DNA of 64,000 nt from Pyruvatibacter mobilis. GTDB lineage: Bacteria; Pseudomonadota; Alphaproteobacteria; CGMCC-115125. Position 1 is the first letter of the stretch, and every line of letters starts with the position of its first letter. Below the pieces are notes generated by a model. The model did not search any database. It was given only the letters and a program-made list of their open reading frames with translations, and had not been told where the DNA came from. The DNA is taken from contig NZ_CP051630.1 in assembly GCF_012848855.1 (NCBI RefSeq), positions 1,529,501 to 1,593,500 on the forward strand. The letters run 5' to 3'. Below are positions 21,575 to 29,590 of the stretch, in pieces. A program made the translations under genes and the position numbers.

Positions 21575-22219
21575 ATGCCGCCAGCCACCGCCAAAATCCG
21601 CCTTTGGGGGCGCAACAACTCGATCAATGTCCAGAAGGTGATCTGGGCTTGCGAGGAGCTGGGGGTTGCCTATGAGCGCGTGGATGCGGGCGGGGCCTTC
21701 GGCGGCACGGACAGCGACGCCTACCGGGCGATGAACCCCAACGGGCTGGTGCCGGTGATCCGCGACGGGGAGCAGGTGATCTGGGAGAGCAACGCCATCG
21801 TGCGCTATCTCTTCGCGGCCTATGCGCCGGCCAGCGGCACCGGGCTGCACTACCCGACCGACGCGCGGGTGCGGGCCATCGAGGAACAATGGATGGACTG
21901 GCAGGCGACGGATTTCTGGCCGACCATGCGGCCGATCTTCAAAGGGCTGATCCGCAAGGAGGACGGCATCCACGCCACCCAGATCGCGGACGCCACGGAT
22001 GCGACCGAGGCACGGCTGGCGATCCTCGACGCGCAGCTGGAGAAAGCGGCCTTCGTGGCGGGCAAGCGCTTCACCATGGCGGATATCCCGGTAGGCCTGA
22101 CGGTGGCGCGCTGGCTGAAGCTGCCGGTGGACCACAAGCGGCACCAGCATGTGGAAAGCTGGTTCGACGCCATCCGCTCGCGGCCGGCCTTCAGGTCAGT
22201 GGACATTCCGCTGACCTGA
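21575..22219 (+). CDS. Glutathione S-transferase family protein
   Basis: 214 aa. The N-terminal thioredoxin-like part KIRLWGRNNSINVQKVIWACEELG is followed by GLVPVIRDGEQVIWESNAIVRYLF with the cis-proline and glutathione-binding Glu-Ser, and an alpha-helical C-terminal half (FTMADIPVGLTVARW). Serine/asparagine at the N-terminal active site suggests a beta- or theta-like class. Substrate unknown. It ends 30 bp before the convergent AHSA1-like gene. Confidence 0.87.
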   Translation: MPPATAKIRLWGRNNSINVQKVIWACEELGVAYERVDAGGAFGGTDSDAYRAMNPNGLVPVIRDGEQVIWESNAIVRYLFAAYAPASGTGLHYPTDARVRAIEEQWMDWQATDFWPTMRPIFKGLIRKEDGIHATQIADATDATEARLAILDAQLEKAAFVAGKRFTMADIPVGLTVARWLKLPVDHKRHQHVESWFDAIRSRPAFRSVDIPLT

Positions 22220-22248
22220 AGGCGCGTGGAAGGCACGCAGGCAAGCCG

Positions 22249-22725
22249 TCAGGCAGCCTCGCGGCGGAGATAGGCGTCGAGATTGTCCAGCACCTCGCCC
22301 CAGCCTTCGGAATTGCTCAGGCGCATGTCGCGGGCCTCGAAGCCTGTCTGGGTGAAGGTGAGGCGCGTCTTGCTGCCCTCATCCTCGAAGGTGATGGTGA
22401 TGAGGGTCTTCACGCCCGGACCATCGGCATTGATCCATTGATGGGTCTGGACGATGCGCCGGCCGGGGACGACTTCCACATATTCGCCTTCCATGCGGTA
22501 ATCCTCACCGCCAGGTGACCGGATGACAGCGAACCATTCCCCACCAACCCGCACCTCGCAACCGCCATCCGTATGCTGAAAGTTTGCGGGGAACATCCAG
22601 TTGCGGATGTGCTCCGGCTCGGTCCAGACGCTGAAGACAAGATCACGCGGGGCATCGAGCAGGCGGGTGATGGTGTAGCCCTTGCCGGGCATCTCACCGT
22701 GCACATCAATTTGCATCTTTCCCAT
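22249..22725 (-). CDS. AHSA1/SRPBCC-domain protein (copy 1)
   Basis: 158 aa single START-like domain: ARDLVFSVWTEPEHIRNWMFP near the N-terminus and GWGEVLDNLDAYL at the C-terminus are typical of AHSA1 (activator of Hsp90 ATPase homologue-like) proteins. The ATG at 22725 has an AGGAG site nine bases upstream; ATG 22716 is an alternative. Third gene of an arsR-AHSA1-AHSA1 unit, a recurring association in bacteria. The ligand is unknown. Confidence 0.85.
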   Translation of the reverse strand: MGKMQIDVHGEMPGKGYTITRLLDAPRDLVFSVWTEPEHIRNWMFPANFQHTDGGCEVRVGGEWFAVIRSPGGEDYRMEGEYVEVVPGRRIVQTHQWINADGPGVKTLITITFEDEGSKTRLTFTQTGFEARDMRLSNSEGWGEVLDNLDAYLRREAA

Positions 22726-22788
22726 TGCACGTCTCCTGGGTGGTGACGGGGCCTCGCCCGTCGGTTGGCTGGAAGTCCGATCTGACGG

Positions 22789-23280
22789 TCAGACCGTCTC
22801 GGCGAGGGATTGGGCGACGGCGTCGAGCTGGGTGATCATGGTGCCCCACCCGCCTTCGAAGCCCATTTCCTCGTGGCGCTTGCGGGCGGCGATGTCGTCG
22901 TGAAGCACATGGGCTGAATAGCGGGTGCCGGTGCCGTCATCGGTGAATGAAATGATCGCAGTCATGAAATGCTCCGGGTTCGGACGCCAGCCCGGTCCGA
23001 GCGCATCGGTGAAGACGACGCGGGACTGGTCCTCGACGTCGAGGAAGCAGCCGGCGCCGCCATCCATCTCGGTGCCGTCCGGCCCTTTCATGACGGTGCG
23101 GAAGATGCCGCCGGGGCGCAGGTCCATCTCGCATTCCGTCGTGATGTAGGGCTTGGGCGCCCACCACTTCTTGAGGTGGTCAGGGGTGGTCCAGGCGGTC
23201 CAGACGACGGACCGGGGGGCCTTCAGGTGGCGCTCGATGAACAGGTCGCGGTCGGCATCAAAATTGGCTGGCAAGTGCAT
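22789..23280 (-). CDS. AHSA1/SRPBCC-domain protein (copy 2)
   Basis: 163 aa START-like protein: RHLKAPRSVVWTAWTTPDHL, WWAPKPYITTECEMDLRPGG and the GFEGGWGTMITQLDAVAQ ending. It is a distant paralogue of the 22249-22725 product. It starts five bases after the arsR stop, so it is translated from the same mRNA. Such ArsR-linked proteins are generally described as uncharacterised conserved proteins; nothing here fixes a ligand. Confidence 0.87.
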   Translation of the reverse strand: MHLPANFDADRDLFIERHLKAPRSVVWTAWTTPDHLKKWWAPKPYITTECEMDLRPGGIFRTVMKGPDGTEMDGGAGCFLDVEDQSRVVFTDALGPGWRPNPEHFMTAIISFTDDGTGTRYSAHVLHDDIAARKRHEEMGFEGGWGTMITQLDAVAQSLAETV

Positions 23281-23285
23281 GGTCG

Positions 23286-23642
23286 TTATTTCTCGTTTTG
23301 CTGAATGTCACTCAAATAGGCTTCAAGTCGGTCGAGCCGGCCCTCCCACAGCGCCTTCTGTTCGGCGATCCAGTCCTGCGCTGTGGCCAGCGCTTCGGGC
23401 TCCATCTTGCAGGTGCGTACCCGCCCCTGCTTGGTGGTGCTGACCAGGCCCGACCCCTCCAGCACCCGCAGATGCTGCATGAAGGACGGCAGGGCCATGT
23501 CGAACGGTTTGGCCAGGTCACTGACGCTTGCCGGTTCGGTGGCGGATGAAAGCTGCGCGATGACGGCGCGGCGCGTGGGGTCGGCCAGCGCGTGGAACAC
23601 GCTGTCGAGGCTTGGGTCGGTGGCTGTTTGAAAGTTAGGCAT
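23286..23642 (-). CDS. ArsR-family transcriptional regulator
   Basis: 118 aa winged-helix repressor: LADPTRRAVIAQLS, then a recognition region SVSDLAKPFDMALPSFMQHLRVLEGSGLV and the wing TTKQGRVRTCKMEP. It lacks the ELCVCDL metal-binding motif, so it is not a classic arsenic or metal sensor. It is the first gene of the arsR-AHSA1-AHSA1 unit and probably represses it through the inverted repeat overlapping its own start (23644-23689). Confidence 0.9.
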   Translation of the reverse strand: MPNFQTATDPSLDSVFHALADPTRRAVIAQLSSATEPASVSDLAKPFDMALPSFMQHLRVLEGSGLVSTTKQGRVRTCKMEPEALATAQDWIAEQKALWEGRLDRLEAYLSDIQQNEK

Positions 23643-23643
23643 G

Positions 23644-23689
23644 CACCTAACTTATGGCGCCGGCGGGCGTTGCGCAAGATACTTAGGTG
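23644..23689. promoter_or_regulatory. Candidate ArsR operator (inverted repeat)
   Basis: CACCTAA (23644-23650) and TTAGGTG (23683-23689) are perfect inverted arms beginning immediately upstream of the arsR start codon at 23642. A third TTAG lies at about 23696. Autoregulation is inferred from position; the 32-bp spacer is longer than usual for a single ArsR site. Confidence 0.4.
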
Positions 23690-23840
23690 ATTTTCTTAGT
23701 TTTAAATTGGTCACAGGACCCACGGCCTGTGCGTCAGGTTTTCGGGGTTTGGCCCGGCCCGATCTGGGGGCATTGGCCTTTGCCGCGCGCGGTGCGGCGC
23801 CCCTAGCGTTTTTCAGGCTTCCCGCAGGAGGAAATGTTCC

Positions 23841-24227
23841 ATGGCCCGCACGCTTCTTTATGTCCTCGCCGGATATGCGCTGCTGATTTCCGGCTATATC
23901 TGGTTTTTGCCGCAGACCTTCTATGACAACACGCCCGGCGTCGCGATGATGGGGCCGTTCTCGATCCACTTCATGAAGGATGTCTCGCTGGCCTATCTGG
24001 CGGGCGGGCTGATCCTCGCCTGGGCGGCGCGGACGGGCGACCAGCGGCTGGGCTATGCCGGGGCCATGTGGTTTGCGTTCCACGGCCTGTTTCATATCTG
24101 GATCTGGATCCACCGCGGATTGCCGTTTGACATCATCGCGGCATCGGATTTTGTTGGCGTGGTGACGCCCGCAGCGCTTGCCGTGTGGGCGGCGTCGCGC
24201 CTCCCCTCCCCGACCCGCACAGCCTGA
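23841..24227 (+). CDS. Small integral membrane protein, unknown function
   Basis: 128 aa with about four hydrophobic helices (residues 3-22, 48-66, 72-92 and 101-118). It has FLPQTFYDNTPGV and FHGLFHIWIWIHRG between helices. An AGGAGG site precedes ATG 23841. It is divergent from arsR and 14 bp before the gamma-carbonic-anhydrase-like gene, so it may be expressed with it. I do not recognise a family with confidence. Confidence 0.75.
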   Translation: MARTLLYVLAGYALLISGYIWFLPQTFYDNTPGVAMMGPFSIHFMKDVSLAYLAGGLILAWAARTGDQRLGYAGAMWFAFHGLFHIWIWIHRGLPFDIIAASDFVGVVTPAALAVWAASRLPSPTRTA

Positions 24228-24241
24228 CAGGATTGATCCGA

Positions 24242-24793
24242 ATGCCCCATATCGGCCCGCATGTGACCCTCGACGACCCGGCCTTCATCCACGACACGGC
24301 GTCGATCTACGGCAAGGTGCATATCGGCAAGGGGGCGTCGGTCTGGCCGCAGGTGGTGATGCGGGCGGAGATGTTTGAGATCTGCATCGGCGCGCGCACC
24401 AACATCCAGGACTTCGTGATGGTGCATGTGGGCAATGCCTCGCCGACAATTGTCGGCGAGGACTGCTCCATCACCCATCACGCGACGCTGCATGGCTGCG
24501 AGATCGGCGACCGGTGCCTGATCGGCATCAATGCCACCATCATGGACGGGGCCAAGATCGGCGCCAATTCGATTGTCGCGGGACACACCATCGTGCGCGA
24601 GGGGCAGGAATTTCCGGACAACTCGATCATTGCCGGGGTGCCGGCAAAGCTCGTGGGCACGCGCGACAATGGTGAGGCCAATCTCGTCAATGCACGGTTC
24701 TATCTGCGCAATGCCCAGAACTACGCCCAAGGCATCGATCGGTTCAGCGAGGCGGATATCGGCTTCGTGGCGACAGGTGAGGCCGCTGACTGA
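24242..24793 (+). CDS. Gamma-carbonic-anhydrase-like hexapeptide-repeat protein
   Basis: 183 aa left-handed beta-helix protein: repeated [IVL]GxxxxI hexapeptides (KVHIGKGASVWPQVVMRAE, IGARTNIQDFVMVHVG, CEIGDRCLIGINATIMDGAKIG). The three histidines expected to bind metal are in MVHVG, HHATLHG. Related YrdA/PaaY proteins may be carbonic anhydrases or CoA-thioester-related enzymes. The start ATG 24242 gives the canonical N-terminus; the stop overlaps the following GST-like gene (TGATG). Confidence 0.88.
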   Translation: MPHIGPHVTLDDPAFIHDTASIYGKVHIGKGASVWPQVVMRAEMFEICIGARTNIQDFVMVHVGNASPTIVGEDCSITHHATLHGCEIGDRCLIGINATIMDGAKIGANSIVAGHTIVREGQEFPDNSIIAGVPAKLVGTRDNGEANLVNARFYLRNAQNYAQGIDRFSEADIGFVATGEAAD

Positions 24794-25428
24794 TGCTGAC
24801 GATCTACGTCGCCAGGATATCGACCTATGGCCGCATCGTGGCGACGGTGGCGGAGGAAGCGGGGATTGCCCATGAGACCATCCCCACCGACTCCAAGACG
24901 GAAGAGCACCGGGCGCGGCATCCCTTCATGAAGACCCCCGCAGTGGAGATTGACGGGGTGGCGATGTATGAGAGCAGCGCCATCTGCCCTTACATCGACG
25001 ATGTCTATAATGGCGGTGCGCTGCAGCCGGATGACCCGCTGGAGCGGGCGCGGATGCGGCAATGGATGGCGGTGAATGACCACTATGTCTTTCCGCTTAC
25101 GGAGGAGCGGCTGACCCTGCCGCGGCTCGTGGTGCCGATGATGGGGCGTGAGCCGCGCGAGGACCTGATCCGCGAGGCGCTGCCCGCCATCCGCTATTAC
25201 CTGCAGGTGGTGGAGGACCGGCTGTCCGAGGTGCCCTATCTGGCGGGGCCTTTCTTCTCGCTGGCGGATATCTTCATGTATTGCACGCTGGTGGGCGTGG
25301 CCCTCACCGATGAGGGCCGGGCGATGCTGGCGGAGACACCGTCGCTGACCCGCTGGATGGACGTGGTGGGCGCCCGCCCCAGCCTGCAAGCCACGCGCTG
25401 GCCGCTCGAGATGCAGGCCGGGGTGTAA
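24793..25428 (+). CDS. Glutathione S-transferase family protein
   Basis: 211 aa. The thioredoxin-like half contains ISTYGRIVATVAEEAG, MKTPAVEIDGVAMYESSAIC with the cis-Pro and Glu-Ser pair, and the helical half contains YLAGPFFSLADIFMYC with the conserved N-capping box. It is translationally coupled to the gamma-carbonic-anhydrase-like gene. The substrate is unknown, and it differs clearly from the GST at 21.6 kb. Confidence 0.87.
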   Translation: MLTIYVARISTYGRIVATVAEEAGIAHETIPTDSKTEEHRARHPFMKTPAVEIDGVAMYESSAICPYIDDVYNGGALQPDDPLERARMRQWMAVNDHYVFPLTEERLTLPRLVVPMMGREPREDLIREALPAIRYYLQVVEDRLSEVPYLAGPFFSLADIFMYCTLVGVALTDEGRAMLAETPSLTRWMDVVGARPSLQATRWPLEMQAGV

Positions 25429-25588
25429 GGCGCGCACGACCGCCAGCCATGATGGTTAACCATTAGTTTCATCAATCACTGACAGACCCGCTGCCGCACG
25501 CTTTCATGCCGGTATCAGGGCAGGCTCCGGGCATGGGGACCCGGGCTGCCCTGCCTTTGTGCAATGCGCAGTTGGGGGACTGCCGGGC

Positions 25589-27163
25589 ATGGTCTTTTCG
25601 ATAGTATCGGCGTGCAGGCGCCCTGTCCTTTTCGCAGCCGCCCTTGCAGGCGCTGCAGCGGCTTTGGCAGCACCGGCCCGCGCCCAGAGCGCCCTGGGGT
25701 CCTGCGCGGATCTCGATGGTTTCTATTTCGAGCGGGATTCCCTCAGCGTCATTACCAGCCAGGCGCTGACCATCGGTACGCTGAATGACGATGACGCCAT
25801 TTCGCTTGAGATCGCGGCGAACTCAGGCGCCGCCGGGCTTGTCAGCAGTGTGGTGACGATTGGCGGGGCGACGGTTTTCTCGGAGACGTTCACCTTCACG
25901 CTGCCGGGGGGCGGCGGCTTTCCGCTGGGGCCGCCACAGCTCCGCTCGGCTGCCTATGATCCGCCTTCGGACGCCACCAATGTCGCGCTCACGATCGATA
26001 CGGCGCCCTTCACCAGCCCCGAGGGATCCATCGAAGTCACCATACGCTGCACGCCGGGCCCGTCCGCGAGCGCGGCTGCGGCCACCACCACCGCGGCCAG
26101 CACGACTTTCGCCACCGAGCGGGTGCGCCGCCTTCTGGAGGAGCGGCCGGACCGGGCGCGCTTCGTGCGCAAGCAGCTCAAGGCCCTGTGGGGCGGCGGG
26201 AGCAATGGGGCGGACACGGATGATATGGCACTGGCGGACCGGCTGACCGAGACCCGCAACCGGCGCCGCCCGGTGCGCGTGGCCGAAGCGCCGGCGAACC
26301 GGATGCTGGTGGGCATGGCGGCGCGGGACGCGACGCTCAGCGCCTATGCCTATGACGACAGCAGCGACGAGGCCGGGTGCGATGAGGGCCGCATGACGCT
26401 GCGCTGCCTCGATGTGTGGACCGAGGCGCATTACACCCGCTTCAACGACGACGAAGACCGGGACGGCGATTTCACCGTGGTCTATGTGGGGGCGGACATG
26501 CATCTCACGCCATGGGTGGTGGCAGGGCTGCTGGGGCAGATGGACTGGATGAGCGACGACATGCCCGTTGCCTCCACCCGCATCCGCAGCACCGGCTGGA
26601 TGGTCGGCCCCTATGCCTCGATGCGGCTGACGCCTGATCTCTATTTCGACATCCGGGCGGCCTGGGGCCGGTCGGATACCGACGTGACGGCGCTGGGAGC
26701 CGCAGGCAGCTACGCGACCGCGCGGTGGCTGGCGACGGCGCAGCTGACCGGCAACTTCCATACGGGCGACATCCGCGTGACGCCGGAAGTGTCGGTTGAA
26801 TATATCGAGGAAAAGCTGGACGGGATCACCGGGCGGCCGGGCCTTGCCACGCCGGAGCAGACCGTGCGGCTGGGCCGGGTGCGGGCCGGGCCTGAAATGG
26901 CGACCCTGGTGACGCTGGGCGACGGCATGGTGCTGGAGCCGCGGGTCGCATTCCGGGGCATCTGGGATTTCGAACCGGCGGACACCATCACCATCGGCAA
27001 TGCCAGCTATGGCGACGGGCGGCTGCGCGGGGTGGTGGAAGGCGGGGCCATCCTGCACGGGCTGGACGGGCTCAACCTGTCGGTCAGCGGCAAATATGAG
27101 GGCATCGGGCTCAACGGCTTCCATGCCTATGGCGGCTCTCTGTGGGTGAATGTGCCGCTGTAA
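25589..27163 (+). CDS. Outer-membrane protein with autotransporter-like beta-barrel
   Basis: 524 aa. A signal peptide (LFAAALAGAAAALAAPARAQ, cleavage after AQ) is followed by a beta-rich domain of about 150 aa with one disulfide-compatible cysteine pair, an Ala/Thr and then Arg-rich linker (ERVRRLLEERPDRARFVRKQ), and a C-terminal part of about 270 aa made of alternating amphipathic strands ending in LWVNVPL, like autotransporter barrels. The passenger-like region is short. The start ATG 25589 gives the proper signal peptide; an open frame from 25559 is less likely. Function unknown; could be an adhesin-type or porin-like protein. Confidence 0.72.
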   Translation: MVFSIVSACRRPVLFAAALAGAAAALAAPARAQSALGSCADLDGFYFERDSLSVITSQALTIGTLNDDDAISLEIAANSGAAGLVSSVVTIGGATVFSETFTFTLPGGGGFPLGPPQLRSAAYDPPSDATNVALTIDTAPFTSPEGSIEVTIRCTPGPSASAAAATTTAASTTFATERVRRLLEERPDRARFVRKQLKALWGGGSNGADTDDMALADRLTETRNRRRPVRVAEAPANRMLVGMAARDATLSAYAYDDSSDEAGCDEGRMTLRCLDVWTEAHYTRFNDDEDRDGDFTVVYVGADMHLTPWVVAGLLGQMDWMSDDMPVASTRIRSTGWMVGPYASMRLTPDLYFDIRAAWGRSDTDVTALGAAGSYATARWLATAQLTGNFHTGDIRVTPEVSVEYIEEKLDGITGRPGLATPEQTVRLGRVRAGPEMATLVTLGDGMVLEPRVAFRGIWDFEPADTITIGNASYGDGRLRGVVEGGAILHGLDGLNLSVSGKYEGIGLNGFHAYGGSLWVNVPL

Positions 27164-27243
27164 AGCCGGCCCACCATGCCGCCTGACTTTTTGCAAGGCA
27201 CGCATGACTTGACGGGTCCTCTTGCGCAGGCTTCAACCCCTGC

Positions 27244-27984
27244 ATGACAGATGCTGTTTCATCTCCCGTTCCCGTCGGCGCTGCCGGTGCCGGGGCTCTG
27301 GTGCTGTTTTCCGGCGGCCAGGACTCGACGACGACGCTTGCCTGGGCGCTGGACCGCTACCAGCGGGTGGAGACGATCGGGTTTGACTACGGCCAGCGGC
27401 ACCGGGTGGAGCTCGAGCAGCGGCGCGTGGTGCTGGATCATCTGGCGCAGGCCTTTCCCGCGTGGGCCGCGAAGCTGGGCGAGGACCACATGCTGGACCT
27501 CAGCGACCTTGGCCGCATCTCGGAAACGGCGCTGACGCGCGACGCGGAGATCGCGTTTGACGCGGAGGGGCTGCCGTCCACCTTCGTGCCCGGGCGCAAC
27601 CTTCTGTTCTTCACCTATGCGGCAGCCATCGCCTTCCGGCGCGGGCTGAGCGTGCTGGTGGGCGGCATGTGCGAGACCGATTATTCGGGCTATCCCGATT
27701 GCCGCGACACGACGCTGAAGACCCTGCAGGCGGCGATCACGCTGGGCATGGGGCGCGACTTCGTGATCGAGACGCCGCTGATGTGGATCGACAAGGCGGC
27801 AACCTGGGCGCTGGCCGAGCGGCTGGGCGGGGCACCACTGATGGAGATCATCAGGGAGGACACCCACACCTGCTATCTCGGCGAGCGCGGCACGCTGCAT
27901 GACTGGGGCCATGGCTGCGGCAGTTGCCCGGCCTGCGAGCTGCGCGCCCAAGGCTGGCAGAGCTTCCAGGCGTCGCGGCTGTGA
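27244..27984 (+). CDS. queC: 7-cyano-7-deazaguanine synthase QueC
   Basis: 246 aa ATP-dependent ligase making preQ0 from 7-carboxy-7-deazaguanine. The PP-loop [34 protein letters not shown] and the C-terminal zinc site CYLGERG...[10 protein letters not shown] are all present. First gene of queC-queE-queD-queF, which together make preQ1 for queuosine in tRNA. The GTGA overlap with queE shows coupling. Confidence 0.96.
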   Translation: MTDAVSSPVPVGAAGAGALVLFSGGQDSTTTLAWALDRYQRVETIGFDYGQRHRVELEQRRVVLDHLAQAFPAWAAKLGEDHMLDLSDLGRISETALTRDAEIAFDAEGLPSTFVPGRNLLFFTYAAAIAFRRGLSVLVGGMCETDYSGYPDCRDTTLKTLQAAITLGMGRDFVIETPLMWIDKAATWALAERLGGAPLMEIIREDTHTCYLGERGTLHDWGHGCGSCPACELRAQGWQSFQASRL

Positions 27985-28631
27985 CCTATTCCGTCAAAGA
28001 GATGTTCGCGACGCTGCAGGGCGAAGGCGGCCAGGCGGGCAAGGCTGCGGTGTTTCTGCGCTTTGCCGGCTGCAATCTGTGGACCGGCCGGGAGCAGGAC
28101 CGGGCAAGCGCCGTGTGCCGCTTCTGCGACACGGATTTCGTCGGCACCGACGGTGAGGGCGGCGGCAAGTTCGACACCGCCGAGGCGCTGGCGCGCGCCG
28201 TGGCCGACACCTGGCAGGGCGGCGATGAAAACCGCCTTGTTGTCTGCACCGGCGGGGAACCGCTGCTGCAACTGGACGGGCCGCTGATCGACGCGCTGCA
28301 CGGGCACGGGTTCATGATCGCCGTTGAGACCAACGGAACGCTGGCCGCGCCGCACGGGGAAACAGGCGGCATTGACTGGATCTGCGTCAGCCCCAAGGGC
28401 AGCGCGCCGCTGACGCTTACCACCGGCCAGGAGCTGAAGCTCGTTTATCCGCAAACGGAACTCGAAGCGCAGCCGGAGCAGTTTGACGGCCTGGATTTCC
28501 AGCATTTCTTCCTGCAGCCGATGGACGGGCCGGACCGCGAAAAAAACACGCAGGCGGTGGTTTCCTATTGCCTTCGCCACCCCAAATGGCGTTTGTCGGT
28601 CCAGTCACACAAATTCATCGGCATTCCCTAA
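27981..28631 (+). CDS. queE: 7-carboxy-7-deazaguanine synthase QueE
   Basis: 216 aa radical-SAM enzyme converting 6-carboxytetrahydropterin to 7-carboxy-7-deazaguanine. [20 protein letters not shown] and [10 protein letters not shown] are followed by a cluster motif with an extended first spacing (C-x14-CRFCDTDF), as in Gram-negative QueE. The GTG at 27981 overlaps the queC stop and is preferred to the ATG at 27924, which would put 19 unconserved residues in queC sequence. Confidence 0.94.
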   Translation: MTYSVKEMFATLQGEGGQAGKAAVFLRFAGCNLWTGREQDRASAVCRFCDTDFVGTDGEGGGKFDTAEALARAVADTWQGGDENRLVVCTGGEPLLQLDGPLIDALHGHGFMIAVETNGTLAAPHGETGGIDWICVSPKGSAPLTLTTGQELKLVYPQTELEAQPEQFDGLDFQHFFLQPMDGPDREKNTQAVVSYCLRHPKWRLSVQSHKFIGIP

Positions 28632-28650
28632 AGGTTGCGAGCGCCTGTCC

Positions 28651-29028
28651 ATGCGCATTCAGAAACAGTTTTCCTTCGACGCCGCCCATTACCTGCCGCA
28701 TGCGCCCGACGGTCATCCCAACCGGCGGCTGCACGGGCATTCGTTCCGGGTGATCGTCTGCCTGGACGGGATGCCGGATGACGCGACCGGGCTGATCCGC
28801 GATTTCGGCGACGTGAACGCGCAGTTGATGGATGTACGCGAGGAGCTGGACCACCGCTTCCTCAACGAGATCGAGGGGCTGGAAAAGCCGACCCTTGAGA
28901 ACATCACCCTGTGGCTGTGGACGCGGCTGCAGGCGGCCTTACCGGAGCTGGCGCGCATCGAGATCCACCGCGACAGCTGCGGGGAAGCCTGCATCTATGA
29001 GGGCTCGCGGCACGGAAGGAGCAAGTGA
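28651..29028 (+). CDS. queD: QueD-like 6-carboxytetrahydropterin synthase with altered active site
   Basis: 125 aa T-fold protein. Zinc ligands are present: FDAAHYL (H13) and LHGHSF (H28, H30); LDHRFLNE supplies the catalytic Asp-His. The catalytic cysteine, E. coli QueD C27 in HKCGRLHGH, is replaced by asparagine (N24 in HPNRRLHGH), and the C-terminal KETC-type glutamate reads RDSC. By context it should make 6-carboxytetrahydropterin from dihydroneopterin triphosphate for QueE, but the changes leave its chemistry open. The start ATG 28651 is 19 bp after queE. Confidence 0.85.
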   Translation: MRIQKQFSFDAAHYLPHAPDGHPNRRLHGHSFRVIVCLDGMPDDATGLIRDFGDVNAQLMDVREELDHRFLNEIEGLEKPTLENITLWLWTRLQAALPELARIEIHRDSCGEACIYEGSRHGRSK

Positions 29029-29032
29029 GACG

Positions 29033-29491
29033 ATGAGCGATCAGCCTGACGTCAGCCAGCTCGGCCAGCAGACCACCCTGCCCGCCTCGCCCGAAGAGGC
29101 AGAGCTTGAGCGGGTGCCCAACCCGCATCCGGACACGGCCTATGTGGCCCGCTTCACGGCACCTGAATTTACCTCGCTGTGTCCCGTTACGGGACAGCCG
29201 GACTTCGCGCATCTTGTCATCGACTATGTGCCCGGCGCGTGGCTGGTGGAGAGCAAATCGCTGAAGCTCTATCTTGGCAGCTTCCGCAATCACGGGGCCT
29301 TCCACGAGGATTGCACGGTGGCGATCGGCAAGCAGCTTGCGGAGTTGCTGGAGCCGCAATGGCTCCGCATTGGCGGCTATTGGTACCCCCGCGGCGGCAT
29401 TCCCATCGACGTGTTCTGGCAGACGTGTGATGTGCCTGCGGGTGTGTGGCTGCCGGACCAGGGCGTGCCGGCCTATCGCGGCCGCGGTTAA
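29033..29491 (+). CDS. queF: NADPH-dependent preQ0 reductase QueF
   Basis: 152 aa, the short (type I) form. [15 protein letters not shown] holds the catalytic cysteine that forms the thioimide with preQ0, and [22 protein letters not shown] is the signature with the NADPH/substrate glutamate. It reduces the nitrile of preQ0 to the amine of preQ1. The start ATG 29033 is 4 bp after the queD stop. Last gene of the queuosine precursor operon. Confidence 0.95.
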   Translation: MSDQPDVSQLGQQTTLPASPEEAELERVPNPHPDTAYVARFTAPEFTSLCPVTGQPDFAHLVIDYVPGAWLVESKSLKLYLGSFRNHGAFHEDCTVAIGKQLAELLEPQWLRIGGYWYPRGGIPIDVFWQTCDVPAGVWLPDQGVPAYRGRG

Positions 29492-29541
29492 CCCGCTTTC
29501 CAACTGTAGATTTACCCTCCCTCAAGGGTTGAATGCGATCA

Positions 29542-29564
29542 TTTCAAACGAAAACAGTTTGAAA
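29542..29564. promoter_or_regulatory. Perfect inverted repeat upstream of the histidine kinase
   Basis: TTTCAAAC (29542-29549), a 7-bp spacer and GTTTGAAA (29557-29564), 26 bp before the GTG start. It may be an operator or an RNA hairpin near the ribosome-binding site. A weaker ACCCT/AGGGT stem lies just upstream (about 29513-29529). Confidence 0.45.
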
Positions 29565-29590
29565 CTCGCACACCTTCTGGGGGACGGCCT

